The notes under the pieces are model-generated. The model was given only the letters and a program-made list of their open reading frames with translations, did no database searches and had not been told where the DNA came from. Below, one piece after another: positions 16,644-24,242 of a DNA stretch of 64,000 bases. The first letter of the stretch is position 1. Every line of letters begins with the position of its first letter. The position numbers and the translations under genes are program-made. Source of the DNA: Haladaptatus halobius (GTDB taxonomy: Archaea; Halobacteriota; Halobacteria; Halobacteriales; Haladaptataceae); assembly GCF_020618475.1 (NCBI RefSeq), contig NZ_CP085335.1:2356001-2420000 (forward strand), given 5' to 3'.

Positions 16644-16913
16644 TTACAGGTAAAGGTACTTGGAGTTCGGAGGGAATCGACCCTCCAATGAACAGTACAT
16701 TCGAGAACATGTAAGCGAAAAGAACATAGATGGCACCGCGTCGCCGTTCTCCATCACGTAAATAGCGTCCGCGGGTTCGACGTCGTCGGAGAGGGAGGAC
16801 TGGCCGGCGGACTGCGGCGCGGTCGTGGGTGCAGTGGCCGCGACGGGCGAGATGAGCAACACCAGCACTTGCACGACAGCAAAAAGGGTCTGTGTCGTTG
16901 GTTTCCTATCCAT
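16644..16913 (-). pseudogene. N-terminal remnant of a secreted or anchored haloarchaeal protein
   Basis: The ATG at 16913 begins MDRKPTTQTLFAVVQVLVLL, a basic start and hydrophobic core typical of a Sec signal peptide, with AATAPTT as cleavage region. DVEPADAIYVMENGDAV follows, a motif I associate with the mature N-terminus of a family of large haloarchaeal secreted proteins. After residue 61 the frame turns to unrelated MFFSLTCSRMYCSLEGRF and ends with TAA at 16644. A TTTAATGTATAAG promoter-like element lies about 20 bases upstream. The best reading is a real gene cut down to its signal region by deletion. The remaining 140 bases before the DapA-like gene hold nothing recognisable. Confidence 0.55.
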
Positions 16914-17053
16914 TATAATATCGCATTTCTTATACATTAAACGATCGGGATACGATAGGTAATTGCCACGCTGTAGTCCGTTTATAGATATCATAAATCG
17001 TATGTTACTGGAGGTCACGAGTGCTTTTCACCCTTCGGTACGCACACCACCAC

Positions 17054-17146
17054 ATGACGTGGCGCGAACTGTTCGACCGCGCGGAGGAGTTCGACACCGA
17101 CATCGAGACGGTTAGAGAGACGCTGACGGAGCGACGCCGTGAGTGA
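17054..17146 (+). CDS. Thirty-residue ORF overlapping the PIN-like gene
   Basis: The ATG at 17054 opens MTWRELFDRAEEFDTDIETV and ends at a TGA (17144-17146). The peptide is acidic and helical in character. Its stop overlaps the GTG start of the next gene in an 8-base arrangement (17139-17146), a common sign of translational coupling. The size and pairing with a PIN-like protein resemble haloarchaeal toxin-antitoxin pairs, but the peptide is shorter than normal antitoxins and has no recognised DNA-binding fold. It could instead be a small regulatory peptide. No family assignment can be made from the sequence. Confidence 0.55.
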   Translation: MTWRELFDRAEEFDTDIETVRETLTERRRE

Positions 17147-17609
17147 CCCGAATCCCGCCCGCGTCGTCGCGGACGCGGACGTGCTGGCCGCGGATCTGCT
17201 GGTCGGCGGCGACGCCCGCGAAGCGCTGGACATCGTCCGCGAGCACTCGTGGGTCGAACTCATCGCCAGCGACGACCTGCTCGCCGAAGCCGAGGGAGTC
17301 GTCCGCGAACTGGCGGACGACGAACTGGCCCGCGACTGGCGCGAGAAGATCGACGAGCTTCGGATTCGGGTCGAGCAGTCACCCGGCGACCACCCCGTCC
17401 TCGCCAGCGCCCACGCCGGAAACGCGGCGCACATCCTCTCCTACGACGATTCCCTTCGAACGGCGAAGATCGGAACCGCGCTTCAGGGTCGAATCTCGGT
17501 GAGCGTCAAGCGCCCGGATGGGTTCGCGGGATTGTTCGACGCGGAAAGCCTGTACGAAGAAGTCGTCGGCGGGGAGTATCTGGGGCCGGACAGGGACGCG
17601 AGGGATTAG
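17139..17609 (+). CDS. PIN-domain-like protein (haloarchaeal)
   Basis: This 156-aa protein begins with GTG at 17139 (MSDPNPARVVADADVLAADL). The N-terminal DADVLAADLL around residues 12-21 carries the first acidic position of a PIN nuclease. EREHSWVELIAS-like sequence, DDLLAEAEGVV and the central HPVLASAHAGNAAHILSYDD, near residues 86-105, give the remaining acidic cluster. PIN proteins cleave RNA with Mg2+ or Mn2+, and the fold match is by motif, not by complete alignment. Neighbours are a 30-residue ORF coupled upstream and a broken membrane gene downstream. A toxin-antitoxin role is inference only. The stop is TAG. Confidence 0.7.
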   Translation: MSDPNPARVVADADVLAADLLVGGDAREALDIVREHSWVELIASDDLLAEAEGVVRELADDELARDWREKIDELRIRVEQSPGDHPVLASAHAGNAAHILSYDDSLRTAKIGTALQGRISVSVKRPDGFAGLFDAESLYEEVVGGEYLGPDRDARD

Positions 17610-17611
17610 CC

Positions 17612-17850
17612 TCAAATCACACGGAACGTGTCGAAGAAGACGAGGAACGAGAACGCGATGCCGAGTACGAACGAAATTCCGTCGAGAATGAGAGGGTGAA
17701 CGACCCGCCAACCTCTCCGACCGTGTACGCCTCCAGAAACACGTCCGTCGCCAGTTTCGCCGCAGAAAAGAGCGCGACGAGCAGACCGATGGCGAACGCA
17801 CCGCCCCGCTTCAGCAATTCGACCCGCAGTTCGCCCATCGATTCGACCAT
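17612..17850 (-). pseudogene. Small two-helix membrane protein split by a frameshift
   Basis: Frame A from ATG 17850 reads MVESMGELRVELLKRGGAFA and LLVALFSAAKLATDVFLEAY to GEVGG, then becomes serine-rich and unlikely (SFSTEFRSYSASRSRSS). Frame B over the last 100 bases reads VVHPLILDGISFVLGIAF and LVFFDTFRVI before its stop at 17612. Joining A to B around 17700-17712 gives a coherent protein of about 79 aa with helices near residues 18-36 and 56-76. The shift is a net loss of one base (or gain of two). An assembly error is possible. The function is unknown. Confidence 0.72.
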
Positions 17851-17891
17851 CGGGAAAAACGGCTCGCCGACCTCTCCCCAACCTTCCGATG

Positions 17892-18428
17892 TTACCGCTC
17901 CGCCAACCAGTCCGCGAACTTCGCCAGCGCCCGCCCGCGGTGGGAGATGGCGTTCTTTTCCTCGGTGCTCATCTCCGCCAGTGTCTTGCCCTCGTGTTCG
18001 AAGATGGGGTCGTAGCCGAAGCCACCCTCGCCGCGTGGGGCGACGAGGCGGCCGGGAACCGCGCCGGAGAACATCTCGCTCCGCTCGCCGTCGTGGTAGG
18101 CGACGACGCAGCGGAAGTGCGCCCGGCGGTTCTCCTCTCGCTCCGCGAGTCGCCAGACGCGCTCGACGCCGAGGGTGTCCTCGACGTAGGCGGAGTAGGG
18201 GCCGGGGAAGCCGCCCACCGCGTCGATGAACAATCCCGCGTCGTCGACGACGACGGGATCTTTGCCGCCCGTCTCCGCGAACGCCTCGCGCGCGCCGTGG
18301 AGCGCGATCTCGTCGAGGTCGTCGCTCTGTATCTCGGTGTAGTCGTACTCGACCTGTCGAACTTCGTCGTCTAGATACTCGCGCGCCTCGCGGACTTTCC
18401 CCTCGTTACCGGTGACGAATCGAATCAC
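17892..18428 (-). CDS. XTP/dITP pyrophosphatase (HAM1/RdgB family)
   Basis: The 178-aa enzyme hydrolyses dITP, ITP and XTP to monophosphates, keeping deaminated purines out of nucleic acids. The N-terminus MIRFVTGNEGKVREAREYLD holds the T-x-N-x-x-K nucleotide site, VVDDAGLFIDAV the metal-binding Asp pair and GYDPIFEHEGKTLAEM the base/phosphate loop. SHRGRAL near residues 161-167 completes the set. Length is standard. It is on the minus strand in a short run with the DUF5808 gene upstream, with 40 bases between them. It follows Kae1-Bud32, an arrangement often seen in haloarchaea. Confidence 0.93.
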   Translation of the reverse strand: MIRFVTGNEGKVREAREYLDDEVRQVEYDYTEIQSDDLDEIALHGAREAFAETGGKDPVVVDDAGLFIDAVGGFPGPYSAYVEDTLGVERVWRLAEREENRRAHFRCVVAYHDGERSEMFSGAVPGRLVAPRGEGGFGYDPIFEHEGKTLAEMSTEEKNAISHRGRALAKFADWLAER

Positions 18429-18467
18429 GTGCGAAACGGCGCGGCGCGGGGAAAAAGAGGCGTCGAA

Positions 18468-18740
18468 TCAGTCGTCGTCCACGATGACTTCCACGGGTTC
18501 GTCCTCCATCTCCTCCACGTCGGGGCCTTTGCGCTCCTGCCAGAGCAGGACGCCCGCGACGGCGAGGACTATCCACGACCGCCAGTTGGCGAGGTTGATG
18601 GTGTAGCCGACGCCGAACGGTTTCTCGACCAGCATCCCTTCGCCGGGCTTCCAGTAGGCCGACAGCATCCGCCCGATGCTGGGTCGTTCGAAGTTGTACG
18701 GGACGCCGAAGAGGGAACCGGTGGTCTCTTTGTCGGACAT
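18468..18740 (-). CDS. DUF5808-like small membrane protein
   Basis: The 90-aa protein starts at ATG 18740 (MSDKETTGSLFGVPYNFERP). RMLSAYWKPGEGMLVEKPFG fits the haloarchaeal DUF5808 type as I recall it. One membrane helix spans about residues 53-66 (SWIVLAVAGVLLW), leaving an acidic C-terminal tail (EEMEDEPVEVIVDDD). No function is known. The longer frame to 18836 is arginine/serine-rich and was excluded. It precedes the HAM1 gene in the same orientation. Confidence 0.8.
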   Translation of the reverse strand: MSDKETTGSLFGVPYNFERPSIGRMLSAYWKPGEGMLVEKPFGVGYTINLANWRSWIVLAVAGVLLWQERKGPDVEEMEDEPVEVIVDDD

Positions 18741-18903
18741 GTGATAGACATTGTTCGCTCTGGTTATAGCGTTTGGGGCGCTCGGGAAGGGAGTCGAAGG
18801 AAGAACACGGCGACGAGGGAGAGACGACCGCAACATTCGATCGAGATCGCGCCCGTGAGAGGCGAGCAGTAGCGGAGTCGAAACTGTCGTGACGTATGAT
18901 ATT

Positions 18904-20526
18904 TTAATGATATCGCCCGCGACCTTCTATCTCGCGCAACTGCGCCAACACCTCCTCGTCGCCCGACTCCGAGTAAGCCCCTTCGAACTCCCGACGAAGA
19001 GCGTCCGCGTCGTTCGAGGTTCCGGCGAGGCTCTGGGAGAAGACGTGCAAATCCATCGCGTAGTCCTCCGCGTCGTCGGAGTAGTAGCCGAGTCCGAAGT
19101 CGATGAACTGCGTTCGCTCCGACGAACACCGCACGTTTCTCGTCGTCGGGTCGCCGTGGACGATTCCTGCCCGGTGCATCACGCCGAGGTGGCGACCCAC
19201 GTCGCGCACACGAGGCGGGGTCAACTCCTCGCGGAGGTCGGCGTCGCCCACGCGCTCGAACTCGATGATGCCCTCTGCGAGGTCGACGTCGTACACGACC
19301 GGCGTCGGAACCCCGGCGCGTCGGGCGTCGCTCGTCAGGCGCGCTTCGAGGGTCGTCCGCTCCCGACGCAGGCGAGCGTCGAGCGCGGGATGGCGGTACG
19401 ATTTCGGCAGGCGGCGCTTTGTCACGCGCTCCGAACCGACGGAGACGGTCGCTTCCGCGCCGCGGATTTCGCGCTCGCCGACGTTTCGGAACACCTCCTC
19501 ACGGTCGTCTCGCCACCCGACCTCGACTTGGTCGGGGCGGAAGTTCGGGTTCACCGCCGACTCCTCGACGGAGAGCGTGTCGCCTGCCGCCAGCATCTCT
19601 CCTCCGAGCACGGCGATCATCCCGGCGTTGTCCCGCAGGAATCGCGGTTCGGGGGCGAAAAAGTCCGCCCCGCGCTGATCGCACATCGCTTCTAACATCT
19701 CGCAGAGGCGAGCGTTCTGCCCGACGCCGCCGCCGAGAACGAGTTCGTCCCGCCCCGTGAGCGAGAGGGCACGCTCCGCGACTTCGGTGAGCATGGCGAA
19801 GATATTCTCCTGTAGCGAGAAACAGACGTCTTCGATGGCCTCGCCCTCATCGTACGCCTGCTTCGCCGCGCTCATGATGCCCGAGAAGGAGAAGTCCATC
19901 CCCTTCACGACGTAGGGTAGGTCGACGTACTCGCCGTCCTTCGCGGCTTCCTCGACCTTCGGCCCGCCCGGATGCGACCAGCCGACGTGGCGGGTGAACT
20001 TGTCGATGGCGTTGCCGACCCCGGTGTCCATCGTCTCGCCGAGCACGCGATACCGCCCGTTTCGGTAGCCCAGCACGTGGGCGTTCGCGCCGCTGGCGTT
20101 CAGGCAGACCGGGGAGTCGAACCCCGACTGTTGGCGGCCGATTTCGAGGTGCGCGACCATGTGGTTCACGCCGACCAGCGGCACGTCCAGCGTCTGCGAC
20201 AGCGCGCGCGCCGCAGTGCCGACGATTCGGAGACACGGGCCGAGTCCCGGCCCGCGCGAGAAGGCGACGCAGTCGATGTCGCCGTCCGCTTCCGCCAGCG
20301 CCGTTTCGACGACACGGGGAATCGCGTCGCTCATGTGCTCGGCCGCCTCGCGCGGGTGGATGCCGCCGCTCTCCGGTTGGTAGGCGTCGGTCTCGATAAA
20401 AACGGAATCGGTGTTCGGGTCGTAGACGGCGTCAGAAGCGGCCTCTGACGAACCGTCGTTCGACTTGGTCGTGAAGACGGATGCGCTGGCCGCCCACGCG
20501 GTACCCTCGACGCCGAGGATTCGCAT
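18904..20526 (-). CDS. Bifunctional Kae1-Bud32 (KEOPS) tRNA threonylcarbamoyladenosine protein
   Basis: This 540-aa fusion carries the two central KEOPS subunits that make t6A37 on ANN-decoding tRNAs. Residues 1 to about 330 are Kae1: NHMVAHLEIG gives the metal ligands His122 and His126, LVLGGGVGQNARL the ATP site and FLRDNAG the third ligand region. Residues about 345-540 are the Bud32 kinase/ATPase, with MHRAGIVHGDPTTRNV and FIDFGLGYY as catalytic and metal motifs. The fusion is usual in haloarchaea and some methanogens. The ATG at 20526 overlaps the stop of S27ae (TAATG), so the two are coupled. Downstream lie DUF5808 and HAM1. Confidence 0.95.
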   Translation of the reverse strand: MRILGVEGTAWAASASVFTTKSNDGSSEAASDAVYDPNTDSVFIETDAYQPESGGIHPREAAEHMSDAIPRVVETALAEADGDIDCVAFSRGPGLGPCLRIVGTAARALSQTLDVPLVGVNHMVAHLEIGRQQSGFDSPVCLNASGANAHVLGYRNGRYRVLGETMDTGVGNAIDKFTRHVGWSHPGGPKVEEAAKDGEYVDLPYVVKGMDFSFSGIMSAAKQAYDEGEAIEDVCFSLQENIFAMLTEVAERALSLTGRDELVLGGGVGQNARLCEMLEAMCDQRGADFFAPEPRFLRDNAGMIAVLGGEMLAAGDTLSVEESAVNPNFRPDQVEVGWRDDREEVFRNVGEREIRGAEATVSVGSERVTKRRLPKSYRHPALDARLRRERTTLEARLTSDARRAGVPTPVVYDVDLAEGIIEFERVGDADLREELTPPRVRDVGRHLGVMHRAGIVHGDPTTRNVRCSSERTQFIDFGLGYYSDDAEDYAMDLHVFSQSLAGTSNDADALRREFEGAYSESGDEEVLAQLREIEGRGRYH

Positions 20527-20660
20527 TACTGCCACTCGGTGTAACTACACTTGCCGCAGTGGAGGCGGTCGCCGTGATCCGCGAGGAACGAGTCGCCACA
20601 GCGCGGGCACTGCTCGCGGTCGGTCGCGCCGTCGTCGCCGTAGAGTTCGTAGAGCGGCAT
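20526..20660 (-). CDS. rps27ae: 30S ribosomal protein S27ae
   Basis: A 44-aa zinc-binding ribosomal protein read from ATG 20660 ([20 protein letters not shown]) to a TAA at 20526-20528. CPRCGDSF and [11 protein letters not shown] supply four zinc-ligand cysteines. It is short enough to be missed by length filters. The start shares its A with the S24e stop (TAATG) and the stop overlaps the start of Kae1-Bud32, so S24e, S27ae and Kae1-Bud32 form a tightly coupled operon. The size matches archaeal S27ae. Confidence 0.94.
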   Translation of the reverse strand: MPLYELYGDDGATDREQCPRCGDSFLADHGDRLHCGKCSYTEWQ

Positions 20661-20983
20661 TATTCGGCCTCCTCGGCTTCCGCGTCGGTGTCGCCGTCCG
20701 AGTCCGCGGTTATCTTGTTGCGTTCGAGCATGTACTCTTGTTCGACGTCGCGGGCATGCTCGGGACTGTCGTAGACCTTCGCGTAGCCGACGGTCTTTCG
20801 CATCCCGAACTTCGTGCTCATCTCGTGAACGACGACTTCGTCCGCGTTCTTGTCGAGTTTCGCAGCGAGGCTGTCCCGTACTGAGAGACGCGAGGGCGTC
20901 GCCTCGTCGTGAACGATCTGGAATCGCACTTCAGTCCTGTGGAGCATCGGATTCTGCTCCTGTGAGAGGATTTCGACTTCCAT
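20660..20983 (-). CDS. rps24e: 30S ribosomal protein S24e
   Basis: The 107-aa protein from ATG 20983 ([20 protein letters not shown]) is a small-subunit ribosomal protein. [20 protein letters not shown] and [20 protein letters not shown] match the family, and the C-terminus has the haloarchaeal acidic extension ([15 protein letters not shown]). Three upstream codons were left out because MEVEIL is the conserved start. A TATA-like GAGTATAACTG lies about 15 bases upstream, with a TTTTACACG further on. The stop overlaps the S27ae start. Confidence 0.95.
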   Translation of the reverse strand: MEVEILSQEQNPMLHRTEVRFQIVHDEATPSRLSVRDSLAAKLDKNADEVVVHEMSTKFGMRKTVGYAKVYDSPEHARDVEQEYMLERNKITADSDGDTDAEAEEAE

Positions 20984-21126
20984 GTGTAACACTCAGTTAT
21001 ACTCCTTTTCTCCCCGTAGCGTGTAAAAGGATTTCGAAGTGGGCGATTCCGCCGGGTGAGCACGCCGAGGGCGGAAAACACGTTCATCGCTACTAACCGA
21101 CAGTAACGGAATTGTAAGATTCCACC

Positions 21127-21705
21127 CTACTCTCTGGTACGCCCGTGATAGTCGACGAGCGAGAAGAGTCGCTCCGCGTCCCCGTCCATCCGCGCCAGCA
21201 AGTCGGCGACCTGCGCCTGCACTTCCGGCGTCACCTGTACGAGAACCATCCCCTCGTCGGGCTGGCCGTAGACGACGCTCGCACCCTCCGGCGCGGCGAG
21301 CACCGCCGGAAGCGCCGCGAGGTCTTCCTCACCGTCGACGACGAGCACCGTCGCTTCGTCCGCGTGAATCGACTCGGCGAGCGCGAAGAGGAGGTCGGCG
21401 GTGAGCGTTGCGGCCGGATTCGTCACCGACACGTGTCGGGCGTCGTCGCTGACGGCGTCGCGGATTTCGGGGGCGACCGCGTCGCGCTTAGTCAAGCCGT
21501 CTACGAGCGCCACGTCCGGCGTGACGCCCGCCGATTCGAGGTGGAATGTGACGACATCGCCGACGGCGACGAGCGGACGACTCGCCGAATCGAGAAGCGT
21601 CTCCGTGTCGGTGAATATCGCCCCGAGCGGCACCTTCAGCTCGCTCCGAAGCGCGCGAGGGAGCGAAACGACGACATCGTCCGAGGAATCCGGTTCCTCG
21701 CTCAT
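21127..21705 (-). CDS. GTP-dependent dephospho-CoA kinase (DUF359 family)
   Basis: The 192-aa product belongs to the archaeal family that phosphorylates dephospho-CoA to CoA with GTP, the last CoA step. Motifs seen include LKVPLGAIFTDTETLL, VAVGDVVTFHLESAGVTPDV, VDGLTKRD, the NPAATLTADLLFAL stretch and LVVDGEEDLAALPAVLAAPE. Length is typical. It is four bases from the Spt4 stop in the rpo7-spt4 cluster, the same neighbour as in many archaea, which strengthens the call. The stop is TAG. Confidence 0.86.
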   Translation of the reverse strand: MSEEPDSSDDVVVSLPRALRSELKVPLGAIFTDTETLLDSASRPLVAVGDVVTFHLESAGVTPDVALVDGLTKRDAVAPEIRDAVSDDARHVSVTNPAATLTADLLFALAESIHADEATVLVVDGEEDLAALPAVLAAPEGASVVYGQPDEGMVLVQVTPEVQAQVADLLARMDGDAERLFSLVDYHGRTRE

Positions 21706-21709
21706 CGCC

Positions 21710-21907
21710 CTATCGAACCTTCAGCGCGTAGCTACCCGGCTCGGTGACTTCCATCTCCTGGCCGATTTCGCTCTTCTCGGGGTGTGCGATGACGACGTAG
21801 CCGCTCCAATCTTCGGTGAGGCTGGTCGAGTTGCACACCGGACATATCTCTTCGTCCGCGTTGAGGACGGCGTGGCAGTCGCGGCAGGCGAGTCGATTAC
21901 TGGCCAT
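21710..21907 (-). CDS. spt4: Transcription elongation factor Spt4 (RNA polymerase subunit E'')
   Basis: This 65-aa zinc protein pairs with Spt5 to raise elongation processivity. MASNRLACRDCHAVLNADEE and CPVCNSTSLTEDWSGYVVI hold the CxxC...CxxC zinc site. It starts two bases after the rpo7 stop, so the pair are co-transcribed, and it is followed by the DUF359 gene. Size, cysteine spacing and context agree. Confidence 0.95.
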   Translation of the reverse strand: MASNRLACRDCHAVLNADEEICPVCNSTSLTEDWSGYVVIAHPEKSEIGQEMEVTEPGSYALKVR

Positions 21908-21909
21908 GA

Positions 21910-22482
21910 TTACTCACTCTCAGTGGTCGCTTGTCGCCGTTCGCGCTCCGCCTTCAGCCAGCCGTGCTTGCCCAGACCGACCTGCTTGGCCGTGAGACCG
22001 ATCTTGCTCTCGCGCGGGTTGCGCTCGTCGATGCTCTTCGTGACGATGCGCGCCCGCACTGAATCGCCGACGCCGAGCGTGCTGTTCGACTCGCGGGAAG
22101 CGAGCTGCTGTCCTTCTTCGTCGAATGCGAGGTACTCGTCCGATATCTGCGAGACGTGGAGGAGACCGTCGACCGGCCCGATGCCGACGAACGCCCCGAA
22201 GTTGACGACTTCCACGACCTCCCCGTCCACGACCTCCTGCATCCGGGGGTCGAAGGTGAGCGCGTCGAACTCCGCCTCGTAGTAGACGCCGGGGCGGTTG
22301 GGAAGCACCGCGCCCTCGCCGATGTCGTGAACCTCGGTGACGCTTACGACGCTCCCGACGTCCTCGTCCATCCGTCCTTCTAGTTTGTCCTGTAGTAGCC
22401 GCTTCACCAGTTCCGGCGTTACGTCCGCGAGGAACTGGGGTGGCACCTCGACCGTATCTTTCAGTCTGACCCGTTTGTACAT
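21910..22482 (-). CDS. rpo7: DNA-directed RNA polymerase subunit E' (Rpo7)
   Basis: The 190-aa stalk subunit of archaeal RNA polymerase binds Rpo4 and nascent RNA. The N-terminal MYKRVRLKDTVEVPPQFLAD and VTEVHDIGEGAVLPNRPGVY are the Rpo7 tip domain. An S1-type domain begins near residue 82 with VDGEVVEVVNFGAFVGIGPV, followed by GLLHVSQISDEY. The C-terminal KQVGLGKHGWLKAERERR is common in haloarchaeal members. The gene is one base from the upstream PIN gene's stop and two bases from spt4, indicating a single operon. Confidence 0.95.
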   Translation of the reverse strand: MYKRVRLKDTVEVPPQFLADVTPELVKRLLQDKLEGRMDEDVGSVVSVTEVHDIGEGAVLPNRPGVYYEAEFDALTFDPRMQEVVDGEVVEVVNFGAFVGIGPVDGLLHVSQISDEYLAFDEEGQQLASRESNSTLGVGDSVRARIVTKSIDERNPRESKIGLTAKQVGLGKHGWLKAERERRQATTESE

Positions 22483-22483
22483 G

Positions 22484-22861
22484 CTATGGTTGAGTGATTG
22501 TGAGTTTGTTCTGGCCCCTTATATGGATTACCGGAACGCCGGCGTCGAGCAGGCGGTTCCGAAGGGGCGCGTCGTTCGTGACGATGAAGTCGACCTCTTC
22601 TCCGAGTTCGACCAGCGCGTCATCGGCGTACGATTCCTCGTGGTCGACGGTTCGACACCGGGTCGCCAAGTCCCGTCCCACGCTCGCGGCGGTTGCTTCC
22701 GCGCCGCCGCCCCGCGATAGTCCGTCGAGTTCGGCGGCGACCGCGCGCGGAACGACGCACTCGTACCGACCGAGGAGACGGTCGAGTTCGTCGAACAGCC
22801 TGATTCCGCTTTCGACGGGCATCATAAGCGCGCTCGTGTCCGTGGCGACCGTGGGAACCAT
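22484..22861 (-). CDS. PIN-domain nuclease-like protein of the eIF2 gamma cluster
   Basis: This 125-aa protein starts at ATG 22861 ([20 protein letters not shown]). It has the PIN acidic residues in TDTSALMMP, VPRAVAAELDGLS and VDFIVTNDAPLRNRLLD, spaced as in FCF1/UTP23-like or VapC-type nucleases. Such archaeal members are thought to act in rRNA processing. Its start overlaps the stop of eIF2 gamma in a TGATG arrangement and its stop lies one base before rpo7, so it is translated with them. The longer frame to 22975 overlaps eIF2 gamma and was rejected. A toxin function is unlikely here because no antitoxin partner is present. Confidence 0.86.
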   Translation of the reverse strand: MVPTVATDTSALMMPVESGIRLFDELDRLLGRYECVVPRAVAAELDGLSRGGGAEATAASVGRDLATRCRTVDHEESYADDALVELGEEVDFIVTNDAPLRNRLLDAGVPVIHIRGQNKLTITQP

Positions 22862-24093
22862 CAGCTCGTGAGCGTCCCGATACCGATGAGTCGCCACCGC
22901 GCGCCGATGCGGCGGTTGATGGCTATCTTCGCGCCTTCCGGCGCGCAGACAGGACGTTTGAGCGCGACCTCGCACTCGTCGGCGCGGGCGCTGGTAACCG
23001 AGCCGACGGTCGTCGCGGTGCCGACGGTCAGCATGAGCGGTTCGCCCGTGCTTATCTCGTCGATGTCCTGGTCGTCAAGCCCGACGAGGCGGTCGAGCAG
23101 CTCGATCTTCATCGTGAACTGCCGCCACGTCGGCGGGAGCGTTCCGGGCGTCCCCGCGACTTGTCCGGCCAGCGCGTCACCCTTGGTGTAGCTCGGGTCG
23201 AGACCCGTGCCGACACCGAGCAGACCGCCCGGTGTCACCTCGTCCACCATCTCGCCGCCCGCCTGGAGCGAGCGCACGTCGGTTTCGATGGACTCCCACT
23301 GGGTCTGACCGCCCTCTTCGACCTCGCGGCCAGGGCGGAGTTCGATCTCGTCGCCCTCCGTGAGCTTTCCCCGCACGAGACTGCCGCCGAGGACACCGCC
23401 TGTGAGACTGTCCCACGTCGTGCCGGGGCGGTTGATGTCGAAACTGCGGGCGACGTACATCTGCGGCTCATCGTCCGGGTCGCGCTCCGGCGTCGGAATC
23501 TCCTCCTCGATTGCCTGCATCAGCAGGTCGATGTTAACCTCCTGTTGGGCGCTGATGGGGACGATAGGGGCGTCTTCCGCGACCGTACCCGACACGAACT
23601 CTCGAATCTGCTCGTAGTTTCGCTCGGCCCGGTCGCGGTCGACGAGGTCGATCTTGTTCTGCGCGATGACGATGTTCTCGATGCCGATGATGTCGAGCGC
23701 CATCAGGTGCTCTTCCGTCTGGGCCTGCGGAACGTTCTCCGTGGCCGAGACGACCAGCACCGCGCCGTCCATTAGCGCAGCGCCCGAGAGCATCGTCGCC
23801 ATCAGCGTCTCGTGGCCTGGGGCGTCCACGAACGAGACGGTGCGGATAGGTTCGCTTTCGGTACCGTCAGGGCACATCTCTTCGACTGTGTAGCACTCCG
23901 GCGCGTCGACGTCCGGACACCGCCGGAACGTCGCATCGGCGTAGCCGAGTCGAATCGAGATGCCCCGCTTCATCTCCTCGGAATGCTGGTCGGTCCACTC
24001 GCCGGAAAGGGCCTGTACGAGCGTCGTCTTTCCGTGATCGACGTGGCCGACGAGTCCGATGTTCACCTCCGGTTGGTTGTGTGTTCCTGTCAA
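22861..24093 (-). CDS. eif2g: Translation initiation factor aIF2 subunit gamma
   Basis: The 410-aa GTPase carries initiator Met-tRNA to the 30S subunit. G-motifs are GHVDHGKTT (residues 16-24), [14 protein letters not shown] and the C-terminal SAQQEVN. A zinc-knuckle region, [16 protein letters not shown], follows the P-loop domain as in the archaeal/eukaryal factor. Two beta-barrel domains follow ([20 protein letters not shown] and [20 protein letters not shown]). It starts at [16 protein letters not shown]; the first Met is preceded by an AT-rich gap with promoter-like signals. Its stop overlaps the PIN gene's start. Confidence 0.96.
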   Translation of the reverse strand: MTGTHNQPEVNIGLVGHVDHGKTTLVQALSGEWTDQHSEEMKRGISIRLGYADATFRRCPDVDAPECYTVEEMCPDGTESEPIRTVSFVDAPGHETLMATMLSGAALMDGAVLVVSATENVPQAQTEEHLMALDIIGIENIVIAQNKIDLVDRDRAERNYEQIREFVSGTVAEDAPIVPISAQQEVNIDLLMQAIEEEIPTPERDPDDEPQMYVARSFDINRPGTTWDSLTGGVLGGSLVRGKLTEGDEIELRPGREVEEGGQTQWESIETDVRSLQAGGEMVDEVTPGGLLGVGTGLDPSYTKGDALAGQVAGTPGTLPPTWRQFTMKIELLDRLVGLDDQDIDEISTGEPLMLTVGTATTVGSVTSARADECEVALKRPVCAPEGAKIAINRRIGARWRLIGIGTLTS

Positions 24094-24204
24094 CGTTGAC
24101 CTCCTGATAGTAATGTTGTCGTAGATTCGGCCCGAACGACTGATAAACCTACTGTTCTCCTACGAGGGGACGTTCGTGACAGTTCCGGTACAAAAATGTA
24201 ATTC

Positions 24205-24225
24205 ACGTAACGTTTTATTCCCTGC
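24205..24225 (+). promoter_or_regulatory. Putative TATA-type promoter of the ArsR-like regulator
   Basis: CGTAACGTTTTATTCCCTG lies 20-35 bases upstream of the ATG at 24243. TTTTATT has the base content and distance expected of an archaeal TATA box for a leaderless or short-leader transcript. It is in a 150-base divergent gap shared with eIF2 gamma. Confidence 0.55.
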
Positions 24226-24242
24226 CCCCATTATCTCTCGAC

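Noticed and set aside
16669-16690. tRNA T-arm or an attachment site from the GGAGGG/CCCTCC inverted repeat
   Set aside because: The loop has no TTCRA-type T-loop sequence, no acceptor stem or anticodon arm can be folded around it, and no integrase or direct repeat accompanies it.
22861-22975. Longer PIN protein starting at 22975
   Set aside because: The extra residues overlap eIF2 gamma coding sequence and are not PIN-like. The [13 protein letters not shown] start at 22861 has the first PIN aspartate in place.
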